Origin: Auanema rhodensis | Lineage: Eukaryota > Nematoda > Chromadorea > Rhabditida > Rhabditidae | DNA: 64,000 bases | Reading direction: 5' to 3' | NCBI GenBank assembly: GCA_964057225.1 | Contig: OZ059894.1 | Coordinates: forward strand, 8,008,131 to 8,072,130 | Part shown: positions 14,001 through 25,300 of the stretch, one piece after another | Numbering within the stretch: position 1 is the first letter of the stretch | Layout: every line of letters begins with the position of its first letter | Notes under the pieces: model-generated | The model's database searches: none | What the model was told of the DNA's origin: nothing | What the model saw: the letters and a program-made list of their open reading frames with translations, nothing else | Position numbers and translations under genes: made by a program

Positions 14001-14357
14001 GACTTGGTACCCAGAAAAAAACTACAACGAACACAGCTTCTGCTGCTGCTGCTGTTGCTGACGAACCATATAAAGGTTAGTAAACCTCTGAATCATTAGG
14101 TGTGACCACACTAATAAACTAATTCTTTAGATCCAGCCACGAAGAAACGTGAACGAGAAGAACGAGAAAAGAAGCAAGCTGAAGAAAAGGAAAAGGAAGA
14201 AACTGAGATGAAAGAGAGAGCAGCAATCGAAGAGCAACGCAAGATGGATGAAGCTCTGGAGCGCGAACGTCAGTTCAACATGACCATGGCTAAACGAAAT
14301 TCTGGAAAACTGATAATTTCAGTTTTCAGTATTTTCTTTTCATTATTATTCGTCTAA
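7418..14357 (+). CDS. mec-9: MEC-9-like secreted Kunitz/EGF protein, 23 exons
   Basis: Predicted extracellular matrix protein. In C. elegans MEC-9 acts in touch neurons and organises mechanosensory channel complexes. The hand-built model has 796 residues and joins in frame throughout. Order: signal peptide (1-14, MIWLIFLFVGLTHT); Kunitz 1 (about 27-78, with FHYGGCMGNKNNF) and 2 (91-150); four EGF modules (155-316), two of them calcium-binding (DIDEC, DVNEC); Kunitz 3, 4 and 5 (about 318-383, 386-450, 455-517), each with the QFWYDGC or TFWYDGC core; three more EGF modules (about 545-665); a Lys/Glu-rich charged stretch (about 720-775); and a short hydrophobic tail of about 16 residues after RNSGK. 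C. elegans MEC-9L is recalled as five Kunitz plus six EGF modules and a Glu-rich region, a close match. Introns are mostly short, but 8783-9642 and 10098-12099 are long. A poly(A) signal is at 14557. MEC-1 is the main alternative, but it is much larger and has more Kunitz domains. Confidence 0.85.
10098..12099 (+). other. Large mec-9-like intron between Kunitz 3 and 4
   Basis: A 2.0 kb intron, many times the typical 45-60 bases of this gene. It is strongly pyrimidine-rich on the coding strand from about 10480 to 11480 and holds a pure TC repeat (11039-11085). Bases 11900-12060 are richer in G/C than the rest. The frame of the exon at 12100 stays open upstream back to about 11934 and includes a hydrophobic run, but it has no ATG, so I do not call an alternative first exon there. 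Confidence 0.6.
11039..11085 (+). repeat. (TC)n microsatellite, 47 bases
   Basis: A pure dinucleotide TC run of about 23 units inside the large mec-9-like intron. It is the complement of the AG run just behind the stop codon of the same gene. Confidence 0.97.
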
Positions 14358-14405
14358 ATACCGTTTCCGTTTTGTTATCATTTCACCAACCTTTTCATTC
14401 ATTTA

Positions 14406-14407
<2 letters not shown>

Positions 14408-14464
<57 letters not shown>
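14408..14464 (+). repeat. (AG)n microsatellite, 57 bases
   Basis: A pure AG dinucleotide run of about 28 units, starting about 50 bases after the mec-9-like stop codon and before its AATAAA at 14557-14562, hence inside the presumed 3' UTR. Confidence 0.97.
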
Positions 14465-14469
<5 letters not shown>

Positions 14470-15446
14470 GTGTTTTCTCCATCAAAAGTGAAAAATCAGA
14501 GATAACTAACTACCTGGTTGGCTTCTATGTCAATCATAAGCATTTAGGCAAAAAACAATAAAAATTATAGTTTGTAGATACTTATATTAGCCATATTTTC
14601 TATTATGATGAAATTTTAATTTCATTTCTTGCTAACTCTTTTTTTTTTTTGAAAATTGTATGACTTGTGCATGATTTTCATTGATACGTCAAAAGCAAAA
14701 TATGATTCATAGTTGACTAATATTTTAAAAATCTATTGTTCTCAATTCACTATTATTGACCAACACAAATTTAAACCATAGCTTGAAATTCATCAGATTC
14801 ATAGCCTTAGGAGTTTTTTTTCATATTTCGTCTTCTTTTTCTTTGAATCAGTATTCCATACAGGTATCTATATTTTATGGTACATATTATTTACATTATA
14901 TTTTTTAAAAATATTCTTCTTCTTCTCTTATTTAAGCAAAAAAAAATATGAAAAAATGAATATAATACAACAATATTTTGAATAGCACGCAGGAGATTGT
15001 TTTGCTTTTACTCGTAATGAATAACTTTGATTAATATAATAAAGTCTTAATCTAATTATCTACATTATTGAATAATTAAATAATAATTATAAACTGAAAT
15101 TATATTTAATTTTATTATTAAAATGAAAATTTAATTAAAAAAAATAATTTTTAAAATGAGTCAAATGGTGTAACATAGAATATGCTAATATTTTTTCAAA
15201 TTATTACAACACTTGAGTCATTCTAAAAATTATTTTATTTTTTAATTGGATTGCTTTAATTGCTATTAAAATAATTTATAATGAAATTTATAAATATTTC
15301 AGCTAATATTTGCTTTTAAATAAATTATTTTATATGTTAAATCTTATTTTACAATGTTTAATGAACACTCACTTTCTTATGTTTCAAAACTATTATCATA
15401 TCTGTTTTATGAATTAAAGACAAAACCCAAAATAATATTTCTTAAA

Positions 15447-15622
15447 GAACGATCAGAGAACGCTGAAAGAAGCTTCTGAAGCTGCTGGTTTTCCTTTGGG
15501 CCAGATTGTCCAGAATACTTTGATTGGCCAGTACGCATCAATGTACTCTGACCTAAGACCAATCACGCCATCCAATCTGCAGATTCGGAATATCTGCCAA
15601 CAGGGATGGTCTTGTTTTTCCT
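15447..15622 (+). other. Orphan exon-like island
   Basis: After an acceptor-like CTTAAAG, one frame stays open for about 58 codons to a TAA near 15620. Its composition is unlike its surroundings (balanced G/C, mixed amino acids including the runs EAAGFPLGQIVQNTL and DLRPITPSNLQIR). It has no ATG at its start and no partner exon that I could join in frame. One frame of the opposite strand is also nearly open. It could be the last exon of an unmodelled gene or isoform, a non-coding RNA, or a decayed fragment. No family was recognised. Confidence 0.3.
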
Positions 15623-18157
15623 AACAAAGACTCTATGTATATATAAATGTCTATACGAAGTTGTCATTTTTGGGTTAAGGTTTTGGATTTTGTTTGTATG
15701 GAAAATGATGATGAGAATCGTTTCTTGCCAGTTGCTGTGTATATTTCAGTTGAATCATTCTTGCAATCCATTCTTTTTTCTATATATAATATCTATCTTT
15801 GTTTCATTTATTGAACTTTCATATTATTTTCTATTATTGACCTTTTTTTTATCAATTCTTTATGTCCGATTTCTGTTTTTTTTCATGTGACTGTATATTA
15901 AGCCTATCATTCTTGCACCTAGTCTTTCATTCTCTCAAATTCCTTATTACTTCACTACTTATTGATATGAATAACTTCTGTTTTCAAATACATTCGTCAC
16001 AGAAATGGACATATAATAGGATTTTTTCTTTCTTTTCTATTTTGTCTGATTCAATAACTGATAACTATTTTGACATTAATAGATAGATGACTTCAAATTA
16101 GTTCAGAAAATATATAACTAAGCTTATAACTTGATATTGCATTGCAGTCTTTGATTAGTAAGTGTATGATGGAAACCTTGAAATAACTAAATTATTATTA
16201 AATATATTGTTTCTTCTGATTTGATTTGAATCATTTCATTTGCCATATCACTTAGTCGGTTTTTATCGGTTCGTTTATTTTGATCAATCTATGTGATTTG
16301 GTTATAAAATGTGTGATATGACTGTCACATTTTCTATTTCTTCTGGAAATATTTTCGTTTTTATAACCGATAAATGCTTTTGTTGATCTTATCAATTAAA
16401 TATGATTATGCTGTGATAATAGTATATGAATAAGTTGTTTTGAATAGATCAAAATCCTAAAACTTAGGAATTAGCATTTAATATATTGGATATAGATAGT
16501 ATTTTATATAATTAATACTATATAATACTTTTCCATAATGCTAATTGTCTTGTAAGTTATTGAAGGTACAGAATATCTTCAAATTTGAAAATTTGACCAT
16601 TGAACGGAATGTTTTATTACTAGCTGTATTTCTTTATTCCAATTATGATACATCCCACAAATTGGCTTAACATGTCGTAGAAAATGTAGCTAATCGGTGG
16701 CTTTTTGAAACAAATTGCCATTGAGATTATACAGTTTATTAGTTATATGTTATCTAGCTGATGTTTTATTGCTCCTTATTATCTCTTGCTATCATACCCT
16801 ATATATATGAGATTTGTTGTGAAATGTCAAGAACTTCTTCATAGGACCTTTTTGCGATTTTATCTTACTGAGATATAAGGACTAACCTTGTTTCATAATC
16901 CCAGGAGATCAAACTTCATATCTCATCTTGTGAACCGAAATAACTATGTTTCCACAACTGATATTAGTACAACAAATCTACAAGATCTCATTCATCTCCC
17001 ATTTTTCTCGAATACGTTTAAGAGCAAATATCGTTTTGTTATATTACCACAAGTGCTTACTTGAACTAACTTCTACTTCTGAAAACATTTTCATTTCCTT
17101 TGTATTCCTTTTTTTGCTTGTTCAATTTTCCCCTTCGATACAACGAGATCATTGAACATGTAATACGTAATAGTTTTTTTTTGACCAGCATTCAATCTCA
17201 CAAAAAGCTCCTGCTCGCTTTTGCTCAAGTCTAAAACCAACTTCTCCAATATTTTGAATCGTTTGTCTTGATGAGCAGATGTCGCATTCTATCTCTTTCA
17301 CGATTAACCATATAACTAAATCTGATTCGCTTGAAAGTATCTATTCTAAAGTTGATTGTTATATCTTGGGTTTTTTTTGCTGTTTTCGTTCATTATTCCT
17401 CATGACTTTTAGTTTTTTTCGCAGCTTATCACACATATCGTTTCCAAAAATCTACCGTGTTTCAATATTATCTGCAAACTTGCAAAGGTCATCTAGCAAC
17501 CAGATTGCTTAAAGCACAAACCTTTGGCAGTCGTCTCTTTTTCTTTTCCATCTTGGCCTTGCGTACAAGATGTTTCAGCAATTTTTGACCAAAAAAATTG
17601 GAGCTACGTTTATGATCTCAGTTTTAGCCATATCATTACCTTTTTTCTGCTTTGTGTAATTCGTTCTCTCTGCTGTTCTGGAAAGTATGGAACTCTATGC
17701 CACTCGTTTACAACACGTTCTTGGGAGAACATGCAAAAGTATTTTTTGGTTCCTTTCTCTTCTTCCTCTCTTTCTCATGATATCTCTTCAATTCTGCTAA
17801 GTTTTCTCTCATTTTTCGTCTATCTCTTCCATTCATCCATTTTATCTTATTCTTTCTTTGATATGATAGAAAGAGACATGAATTTTTTTGTTAATGTTAA
17901 ACGCTTATCACTCGATTTGCTTTAAATTCTCAAGTCTTCGTGATCCAGACTGATTTCAATTCTTTGTTGATGTTGATCTTCTGAACAACAACCGCTCTTG
18001 CCGCCTCCTTTTTCAAAATGAGATTTTGAATATTTGCCGCTACACTTTGGTTTTTAAATGAAAATGTATTTATTCTTTTAATTCTTGCTTTTTAATTCTT
18101 GTACATATTTTATATTTGTATTTTATGAGTTTATTTTATTAGGTTAGCGAAATAGTC

Positions 18158-20123
18158 ATGCCAGCCACCGAGAAGCAATTTGTCAAAAATATTCGTGACG
18201 TTTTAGCTACTGACAGCAAGACCTGGAACGTTGCCATCGTTTCCAAGAAAGATGCTGAGGCTGAGTATGCTTTAATGAATTTAGATTATATTTTTAATTT
18301 TTTTTTACAGTTCTGCCTTAATTGAAGAAATTGGAAGCACTAACGTTAAGGTTTACAAATGCATTAACGAAATTCAAAGCCTTCAAGGTGTCGATGTCTT
18401 GATTGCCAATCAAGCTCTTGGAAAGGTATGGGCTGTTATATTATTAATGAGAATGTTTTTAAATTTTTCTTAATGATCTGCCAAGTTCATTCGTATTTTG
18501 GTTTTAAACATACATGTGATAAGAAGCGCTAATGGTGGCGTGATAGTAGCTATAGTTATATTTGCCCTTGATTGTAACAAACAGCGAAATTAAATAATTT
18601 GTAGTTTAATTAAATCCGCAAAAGCTGTTCTTGATTTCCTATTTGTCGTCCGATACTAATTCTCTTATTTTAAGACAATCGACAACCATGAAGCTTTGGA
18701 CTCCTTCGTCAAGAACGTTCTTAATGCTCTCAATTTTGGAGGAGTTTTCCTTATCCGTGAGGATTTATGTATGTTTCTCCTCATTGAAATTCATGAAAAT
18801 ATACGTTTTTTATAGCTGGATTCGATGATTCAAAGAAGGTTGCTAAGTTGACTGACTACTTTGATGTGTTCCGTAGTGAAGTTCAAGGAAAAAATAGTGG
18901 ATTCGACTTCTACGCCGTTGTTGAAGTTGAAGCTTCTATTTACGTGAGTTTTCCATATATATCTGAGTGAATTTATCTTTTTTTAAAGGTTTCTCAAAAC
19001 TGGCATGATTACTTCTGGGTTTTAACTAAGAAGGAATTCCCAGCTACCAATGGAGATCTTGTCACATTCAGAGATTTCCTCGATAAGACTCAATATACTG
19101 ATACTGGAATCTACGCTTACGAATGGATTTTCGGAGACAACTTCATTTCTCCAGGTGAAAAATATTGCCAAACTATGTTAACAGGGCTATCTCTTTGCAG
19201 GAGGGTGGCCACAAAACCTCGCCATCATCAAGCGTTTTGGTGATATGCAAGCTGGACAGAAGATGCTTGATATTGGAGTAGGTATTGGAGGAGGAGCTCG
19301 TCAAGTTGCCAGCGTAAGTTTTTTGAAAATTTTCGGTTATTTTTGAATTATTCATTCAGGAATTCGGAGTTCATGTTACTGGAATTGATCTTTCATCTAA
19401 TATGCTTGCTGTCGCTTTAGACCGTGTTCACAAGGAGAAAGATGCTAGAGTCAAGTAAATCTTTTTAAAACAGAGATATATAAAACATTAAATGTTTAGG
19501 TATGCTATCTGTGATGCTGTTAAATACAAGTTTGAGCCCAGCTCTTTCGATTACGTCTTCTCCAGAGATTGTATTCAACATATTGAAGATACCGACAAGC
19601 TTTTCTCTGCTATCTACGTAAACTATTAAAGATTCCTGAATATTTTAATGATTAACATTTTGTAGAACTGCTTGAAGCCAGGAGGAAAAGTTCTTATCAC
19701 CATGTATGGAGTTGGATACGGTGAGCTTAGCGAGAAGTTCAAGGCTTACGTTGAGCAAAGACAGTATTACCTCAAAAACTTGAAGCAAATCGAAGAGGTA
19801 CTTTTGTTAAGAAAAAAATAATATTCATTCTTTGTTATAGATTGCCAAGAAGACTGGATTTGTTGATATCGTTACCGAAAACTTCACTCCACGTTTCAAG
19901 GAGATTCTTGGAGAAGAGAGAAGCCGTGTTGAGAACAATAAGGAAGAATTCCTCCAGGTAACGATTTGCGAAGCTTCTGTTCCTGTAAACGTTTGATTTC
20001 TTGCAGAAGTTCTCTCAAAAGGAGTATGACTCTCTTGTCAACGGATGGAACTCTAAGCTCCAATACATTGCTGATGATAACCATAACTGGAACTTCTTCT
20101 TGGCCACCAAGCCAGCACACTAA
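18158..20123 (+). CDS. pmt-2: Phosphoethanolamine N-methyltransferase 2
   Basis: Cytosolic S-adenosylmethionine-dependent enzyme of the nematode phosphocholine pathway. PMT-2 carries out the later methylations, from phospho-monomethylethanolamine to phosphocholine. Eleven exons (18158-18264, 18311-18425, 18675-18768, 18816-18943, 18989-19154, 19201-19313, 19360-19454, 19500-19617, 19666-19797, 19841-19957, 20007-20123) total 433 residues, the expected size of about 437. The N-terminal half is the degenerate region typical of PMT-2. The active methyltransferase domain is in the C-terminal half: [23 protein letters not shown] motif [52 protein letters not shown]. It ends FFLATKPAH. The ATG at 18158 follows an acceptor-like ATTAG. 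A poly(A) signal is at 20328-20333. All exon phases agree, so it appears functional. PMT-1 is excluded because its methyltransferase domain is N-terminal. Confidence 0.93.
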
Positions 20124-22385
20124 ATTTTCGCTTAATCATGTTCTATATTCAGCTAACTCAGGTGAGTTATAAGACTATCGTTCAGATAGTTAAAATTTGT
20201 TTTTTTATTCCATGTCATCCTAAATTTTGTGATATTAATAACATCATATCCTTTCCAACATTTCCTTGCATGCAGGTTCTGTTTTCTCATTATTTTAAAA
20301 TCACTTGTTTCTTGTGCATGATATCTTAATAAACTTTTTTAATTTTTTTCTTTTTTTTTTTAAGAAAATCAGTAAAACCAATCAATAAGCAGGAGATGAT
20401 AGTTTTGTGTACCACCATTTTTAGTCGCAGAGACTAATGATGAGTCTGTCCAGTGTTCAGGCTATGTTCCTTGCTTGCTTGCCTACACTGATGGGACTAG
20501 TAAATGCGTCCTTGAAGGCTTTGGGGTATTCAGCTATTAGGAGACGAGAACAAATCAATGACATGACATGATCTGGTGTCTTAAGGGCCTGATATGATGA
20601 GAAAAACTTTACTAAGACAGTATATTCATGAAAGAAAAGTGGAGCAGATGAAAATTGTCACGAGAGCTCAACCTACATCGCGCATACTTCGAAGTTGCTT
20701 GATCGCTATTGTTTTGTTCAAACTCGCAGAAGTGTTGAAAAATTTATTCTTATGATGTCTTGTAAATGTCTTCTATTAAATAAAAATATTCTCCTCTATT
20801 GATGAACAGCTCATGATATTCTAGTTCAGTGAGAACCGTTTTACGATTGGTTTTACGGAGAAAATGAAATTGACAGTCTGTTTATCCATCCATTCGCGTA
20901 ACTTCTCCCAATTTCTTTTCTTTTTTTTTTCTGTTTTTTATTTTTTAAGTTTTTAGCGTTCAGACATTGTTCTTTTGATAATTCATAATTCCTATACCTA
21001 TATCACACGTGTTACGTGTAACTCACGCACGTGAGCTTCTGCAACTTTAGTTCATTTTCATTTCACTTGGCAGTTTTGTTAGCAACGGTTGATTGGTTAT
21101 ATATTAATATATATATATATCGTTCTATTTCTACCGTCCCCCCTCCCATCTTTATCTATTCTGTCTCAACTAACATCTTCAATTACTTTCTTCTTTGTGT
21201 AGTTCCCTTTTTTTGTTGAATGTGACTTTTTTTTTTTTTCTACATGTTGAAAAACTTTTAACTTTGATGCAGCAGGAACTAGTGAATTTGAAGAATAGCA
21301 ACATTTATTGCCAATCTGAAATTCATTAGCATCTTTCGAAGATTAAATATATAGAGATTTGTACTCTTTTACGTTGACAAAAATCAGAAGAACTTGTTGT
21401 TCGCTCATAGGATTTTCACCTTGCCTCAGTCAATAGTCCTGTTTAAGATTAAATTGCAATCTTTTCAGAATCTGACCAGTCAAATTTTCGAAAATAGAAA
21501 ATCAATTGATTAGAACTTGAAGGATGAAAAATTTTATTTATGGTATGCCACCGTGTTAATTAATTTAACTGGAAACATAATTTTTTGCATTTTTTTTCTG
21601 TTTTATACATTGTCAGTTACACTTCACCAATCATACCGCTGTCATATTTCTACCGAAATTCAATTGGCAACATTACTCTTGTACTAAGACTGCTTTTATG
21701 GCCCTCTACTGGCACAACTTAATAAAACCCTAACATCTACCACAAAAACAAAGAAAAGCCAACGTGAATCATCATAGGTTAAGGCCAAATTTAGCGCACG
21801 GGCGTTGAGCGCGGTCGCGAACAACCTACCGAATGGAAGATCATTTACTCGTCTTTGATTTTCTCGACCATTGTCCTTTTCATACATTGGCTAAGTTGAT
21901 CATCACATCGTCTTCAGGACTTCTGACGTCCGACATCCATCGTCTTGAAACTTGACTCTCTCTCTCAATCTTTTACGGCTTTGAAACCGCTTATGCGCTT
22001 TTGTCTCACTGACGTTCTTCTGGAGCGTACCATCTTCAGGGGTTTCCTTGTCGAGTTGTTGATAAGCAAGATGAATGGTGTCGGAAAAAATTGAAAACAT
22101 GGCGTTAAGAATTTTTAAATCTTTTCTTCCGTTTTCCAGATTTTAGCCCCAGGATATCTAGTTTCCTTTTTGCCGGACCCCATGTTTAACATTGAGTTAC
22201 AGTAACCAGCATCCTTTTTTTCAAGTTTGAAAATATATATTTCTATTTCCTATTACTTTTCTACATTTTTTTCTCCCTTATCATTCCAATAGCCCTTTAG
22301 CTCATTTCATGTGTATTGTACTGATAACACTTTTACTGTAAACTTAAAAAGACGCTTACAGTAATCCGAAACCAGCAGTGGAGGT
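20124..22385. other. Intergenic region pmt-2 / aminopeptidase
   Basis: 2.3 kb with the pmt-2 3' UTR and the 5' flank of the aminopeptidase. Bases 21006-21033 hold a tight group of CACGTG, TTACGTGTAA and CACGTG. A 65-codon minus-strand ATG frame at 21903-22100 is charged and looks protein-like but stands alone, and a second such frame lies at 21696-21887. I do not call either a gene. Otherwise it is A/T-rich with pyrimidine tracts. Confidence 0.45.
21006..21033. promoter_or_regulatory. CACGTG / TTACGTGTAA / CACGTG cluster
   Basis: Two palindromic E-boxes (21006-21011 and 21028-21033) flank the near-palindrome TTACGTGTAA (21012-21021) in the region between pmt-2 and the aminopeptidase. CACGTG is the core for bHLH-zip factors (MXL/MDL, HLH-30 type) and contains ACGTG, the HIF-1 core. 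Function is inferred only from the motif. Confidence 0.4.
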
Positions 22386-25300
22386 ATGCAGGAAATTGAC
22401 TTAGGAGATAGGAGTGGTCTCATTGACCTCATCTATGGTGTAAGAAACGATTTTTCATGAAAACTTTCCTCAAAGCTCTGCATACTTGATGTTTCATCTT
22501 ATTTTAAAAACTTTCAGCCTTCCAAAGATTCTATCAGCACTACTTCAATAAACACGTTAACACCATTAACTGATCCAGTGAAAGAAAAAAAGGAAAAAAA
22601 AGAGAAAAAAGAGAAAAAGCCAACGGTATGAGTGCTGTAGATAGATAGATACTTTTAACTATTTAATTTTTTCCAGTCAAAAGTGTCATGTACCTCTTGC
22701 TCGGCATTCATCCTTTTCATATTAGCAGTTGTTGCTATTCTTTTATCAGCCTATGTTGGTCATTGGTACACTAGAATGGAATATGAAAAAAGAATTTCCA
22801 GAGTTGAGTATGTCCCACAGCCACGTAGAAATTTGTAAGCTGTTCCCTCCTAATCACCTCTAAATCTAATTTTTCTTCGTTTTCAGATCTGATTTGAATG
22901 AAATTTTATATGAAGAAGAAGAAAAGGATGAAGGAGTACCAACAGCTGCTGAACTGAAGTTACCCGGTAATTTCATCCCAATCTGGTCAGACAAGAAATA
23001 TATCCGAATTTTAGTAATGAAAATAGTTTTATAGGTATAATGCTACTATCAAAACGTATTTACCTGGATATGTTGAACTTGACAATGCCAAGAACCTCAC
23101 AACTGAAGGACATATGCTTGTTAAGCTTAGAGCTGAAACTGAAGCTAACCAGGTATTTACAGAAAGAATTTCGGTTAATTAGTTTTTTTTACAGATTGTC
23201 CTCAATGCCTATCGTCTTACTTTCCCAAAAGATTTGGCCAAGATTCAACTTTTGTCAGAATCAAAAATGAAAGTTCGCCGTGTTAGAGCCACTAATGATA
23301 CAGCAATTGAAGTAGAGAATACTCTTTTTATCCAGATAAAATCAAAAGCTTTTCAGAACACAGGAGAAGACACTTTAATCAAGGATATGGAAAATGCTTC
23401 CGATTCTACTATGGCTCCTACTACCGTTCAATCTACAGCATCTCCAAATATGAAATCCAAGAACGCTATTAAGAGCAAAGTAGCTAGACCAATCGTTTCA
23501 TCTTATTACGAACTTGATATTAAGGTGGTTTGGCCTTTTCAACAGATAATGTGGTTGATGTTTTCAGGTCACCGAATTGATTTACAACGAAACTCTTCAA
23601 AAAGTTCTTTTAACCTTAGACAAAGCTGTTCAACCAGGACAAGAAGTCATATTGAAGGTTTTTTCTAAATATAGTTCTTGAAGTTATCAATGGTTTAGCT
23701 CCCATATGGTGGACAAATCGATGACTCCATGAATGGACTTTATACAAATACATACACCGATTCTAAGGGAATGAAAAGGTAATTAACGAGAAAGATCATG
23801 AGCATAAACCATGGATACAACCATAGATTCATCGCTGTTTCTCACATGCAACCCACTTATGCTCGTAAGCTTATTCCTTGCATGGATGAGCCTCATCTTA
23901 AAGCTGTATGGAAGCTCTCCATCATTCATCCCAATGGAACAACCACTAGATCAAACGGGGATGTTGAAGATGAACCACAGTAAGAGTTCATTGATCGTGT
24001 AGGAGTTTTAAATTTATTTAGACAAAACGGAGAATGGATTTCTACATCGTTCAAAGAAACTGAGCCAATTTCTTCATATCTTCTTGGATTAACTGTTACG
24101 GACTTTGCTAGTTCTCAGGCAACCAGCAAGAATGGTGTAAATGTAAGCGTGTTAGTCTATTACAAAGGCGCGCACTTTGAAGTCGACGGTCGATGGTTCG
24201 ATCCCGCGCGGTGAAGGTTACCATCTTTCGGGGCTTACATTAATTGTGGTGATAACATACCCATAACTGAGCGCTATTTTGCTCAAAATAGCAGATCATG
24301 TTAAGATATTGAGCAATAACTCAAATAATGCTTTCAGATTCGTGTTTGGTCTCGACCTGATGTTGTCAATTCCACTCAATATGCTTTGGAAAATGCTGTT
24401 AAGATTATTGACGTATTAGAAGAGTATTATGGAATTAAAATGCCATTTATGAAGCAGGGTACTAATTCAGCTTTATAGTATATATTTAATTTACTTTAAA
24501 TTTGTTTTTAGATCTTTTCGCAATCCCAAGTTTTGAAGCCGGTGCCATGGAGAATCCAGGAATCTTAATGTTCCGTGAAAACAGACTTCTTGTTGATCCT
24601 CAAGTTGATGATGCCCGTCAGAAAGAAATAGTTTTGAGATCTTTAGCTCATGAGCTTAGTCATCAAGTACGCATTATTTGAATTTGTTGTCACATTACCA
24701 GTTTTAGTGGTTTGGAAACTTGGTCACATTATCAGGATGGGATTCTCTTTGGTTGAATGAAGCATTTGCCAGACAAATGGAATACATGGCAATCAACAAA
24801 TTATTGAATGGATCTCCAGATGAGGTTTCACACTAGCAGCAATGTTTATGAAATATTGATTTTCAGCATGAACATGAAATTGCTAACTCCTTGGAAAAAG
24901 CTTTCGATAGAGATGCACAGTCTTCTTCTCACCCCCTTACCATGCCAATTGAAACTGCTTCTGATGCCTATGAAATCTTTGACATGATTACATATGAGAA
25001 GGTGAACACGAATGCTGATTTCTTAACTTTTCGCTCATCTTCAGGGAGCTGCTGTTGTCAGAATGATTAGACAAATTCTTGGGGATGACGCTTTCCGAAG
25101 AGGTATCCAAAAGTATCTCAATGAAAACAAGTTTGGAAATGCTAACTATACCAAGCTCTGGGCTGCTTTGAATCAAGTTGTTCCAGATGATGTATGAATA
25201 CAAAAATATTTTGAAAGAGCAACACTGACTTATATTTCAGTTCATGGGATGGAACGACGAGAAATTTGACGTTGCTGATTTTGCCAATAAATGGATTCTT

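Larger units (their letters stand above)
14358..18157. other. Intergenic region mec-9-like / pmt-2
   Basis: 3.8 kb, mostly A/T-rich and without credible multi-exon coding. It contains the mec-9-like 3' UTR with the AG repeat, and an exon-like island at about 15447-15622 (separate entry). Bases 17200-17950 are pyrimidine-rich. An acceptor-like TTTATTAG at about 18135-18142 lies shortly before the pmt-2 ATG. Confidence 0.5.

Noticed and set aside
17524-17925. 133-codon + strand frame before pmt-2
   Set aside because: Ser/Phe/Leu-rich product of a pyrimidine-rich tract, without the codon pattern of the real exons nearby.
20430-20600. A C/D-box snoRNA suggested by ATGATGA near 20436 and CTGA near 20589
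   Set aside because: The boxes are too far apart, there is no terminal stem, and such short motifs are expected by chance.
21696-22100. Two minus-strand ATG frames of 63 and 65 codons upstream of the aminopeptidase
   Set aside because: They stand alone, have no splice partners or recognisable domain, and lie where promoter sequence is expected.
24140-24225. A tRNA gene suggested by GGTTCGATCCC
   Set aside because: The acceptor and anticodon stems do not pair and the same core recurs in copy 2 with different flanks, so a tRNA-derived repeat fits better.
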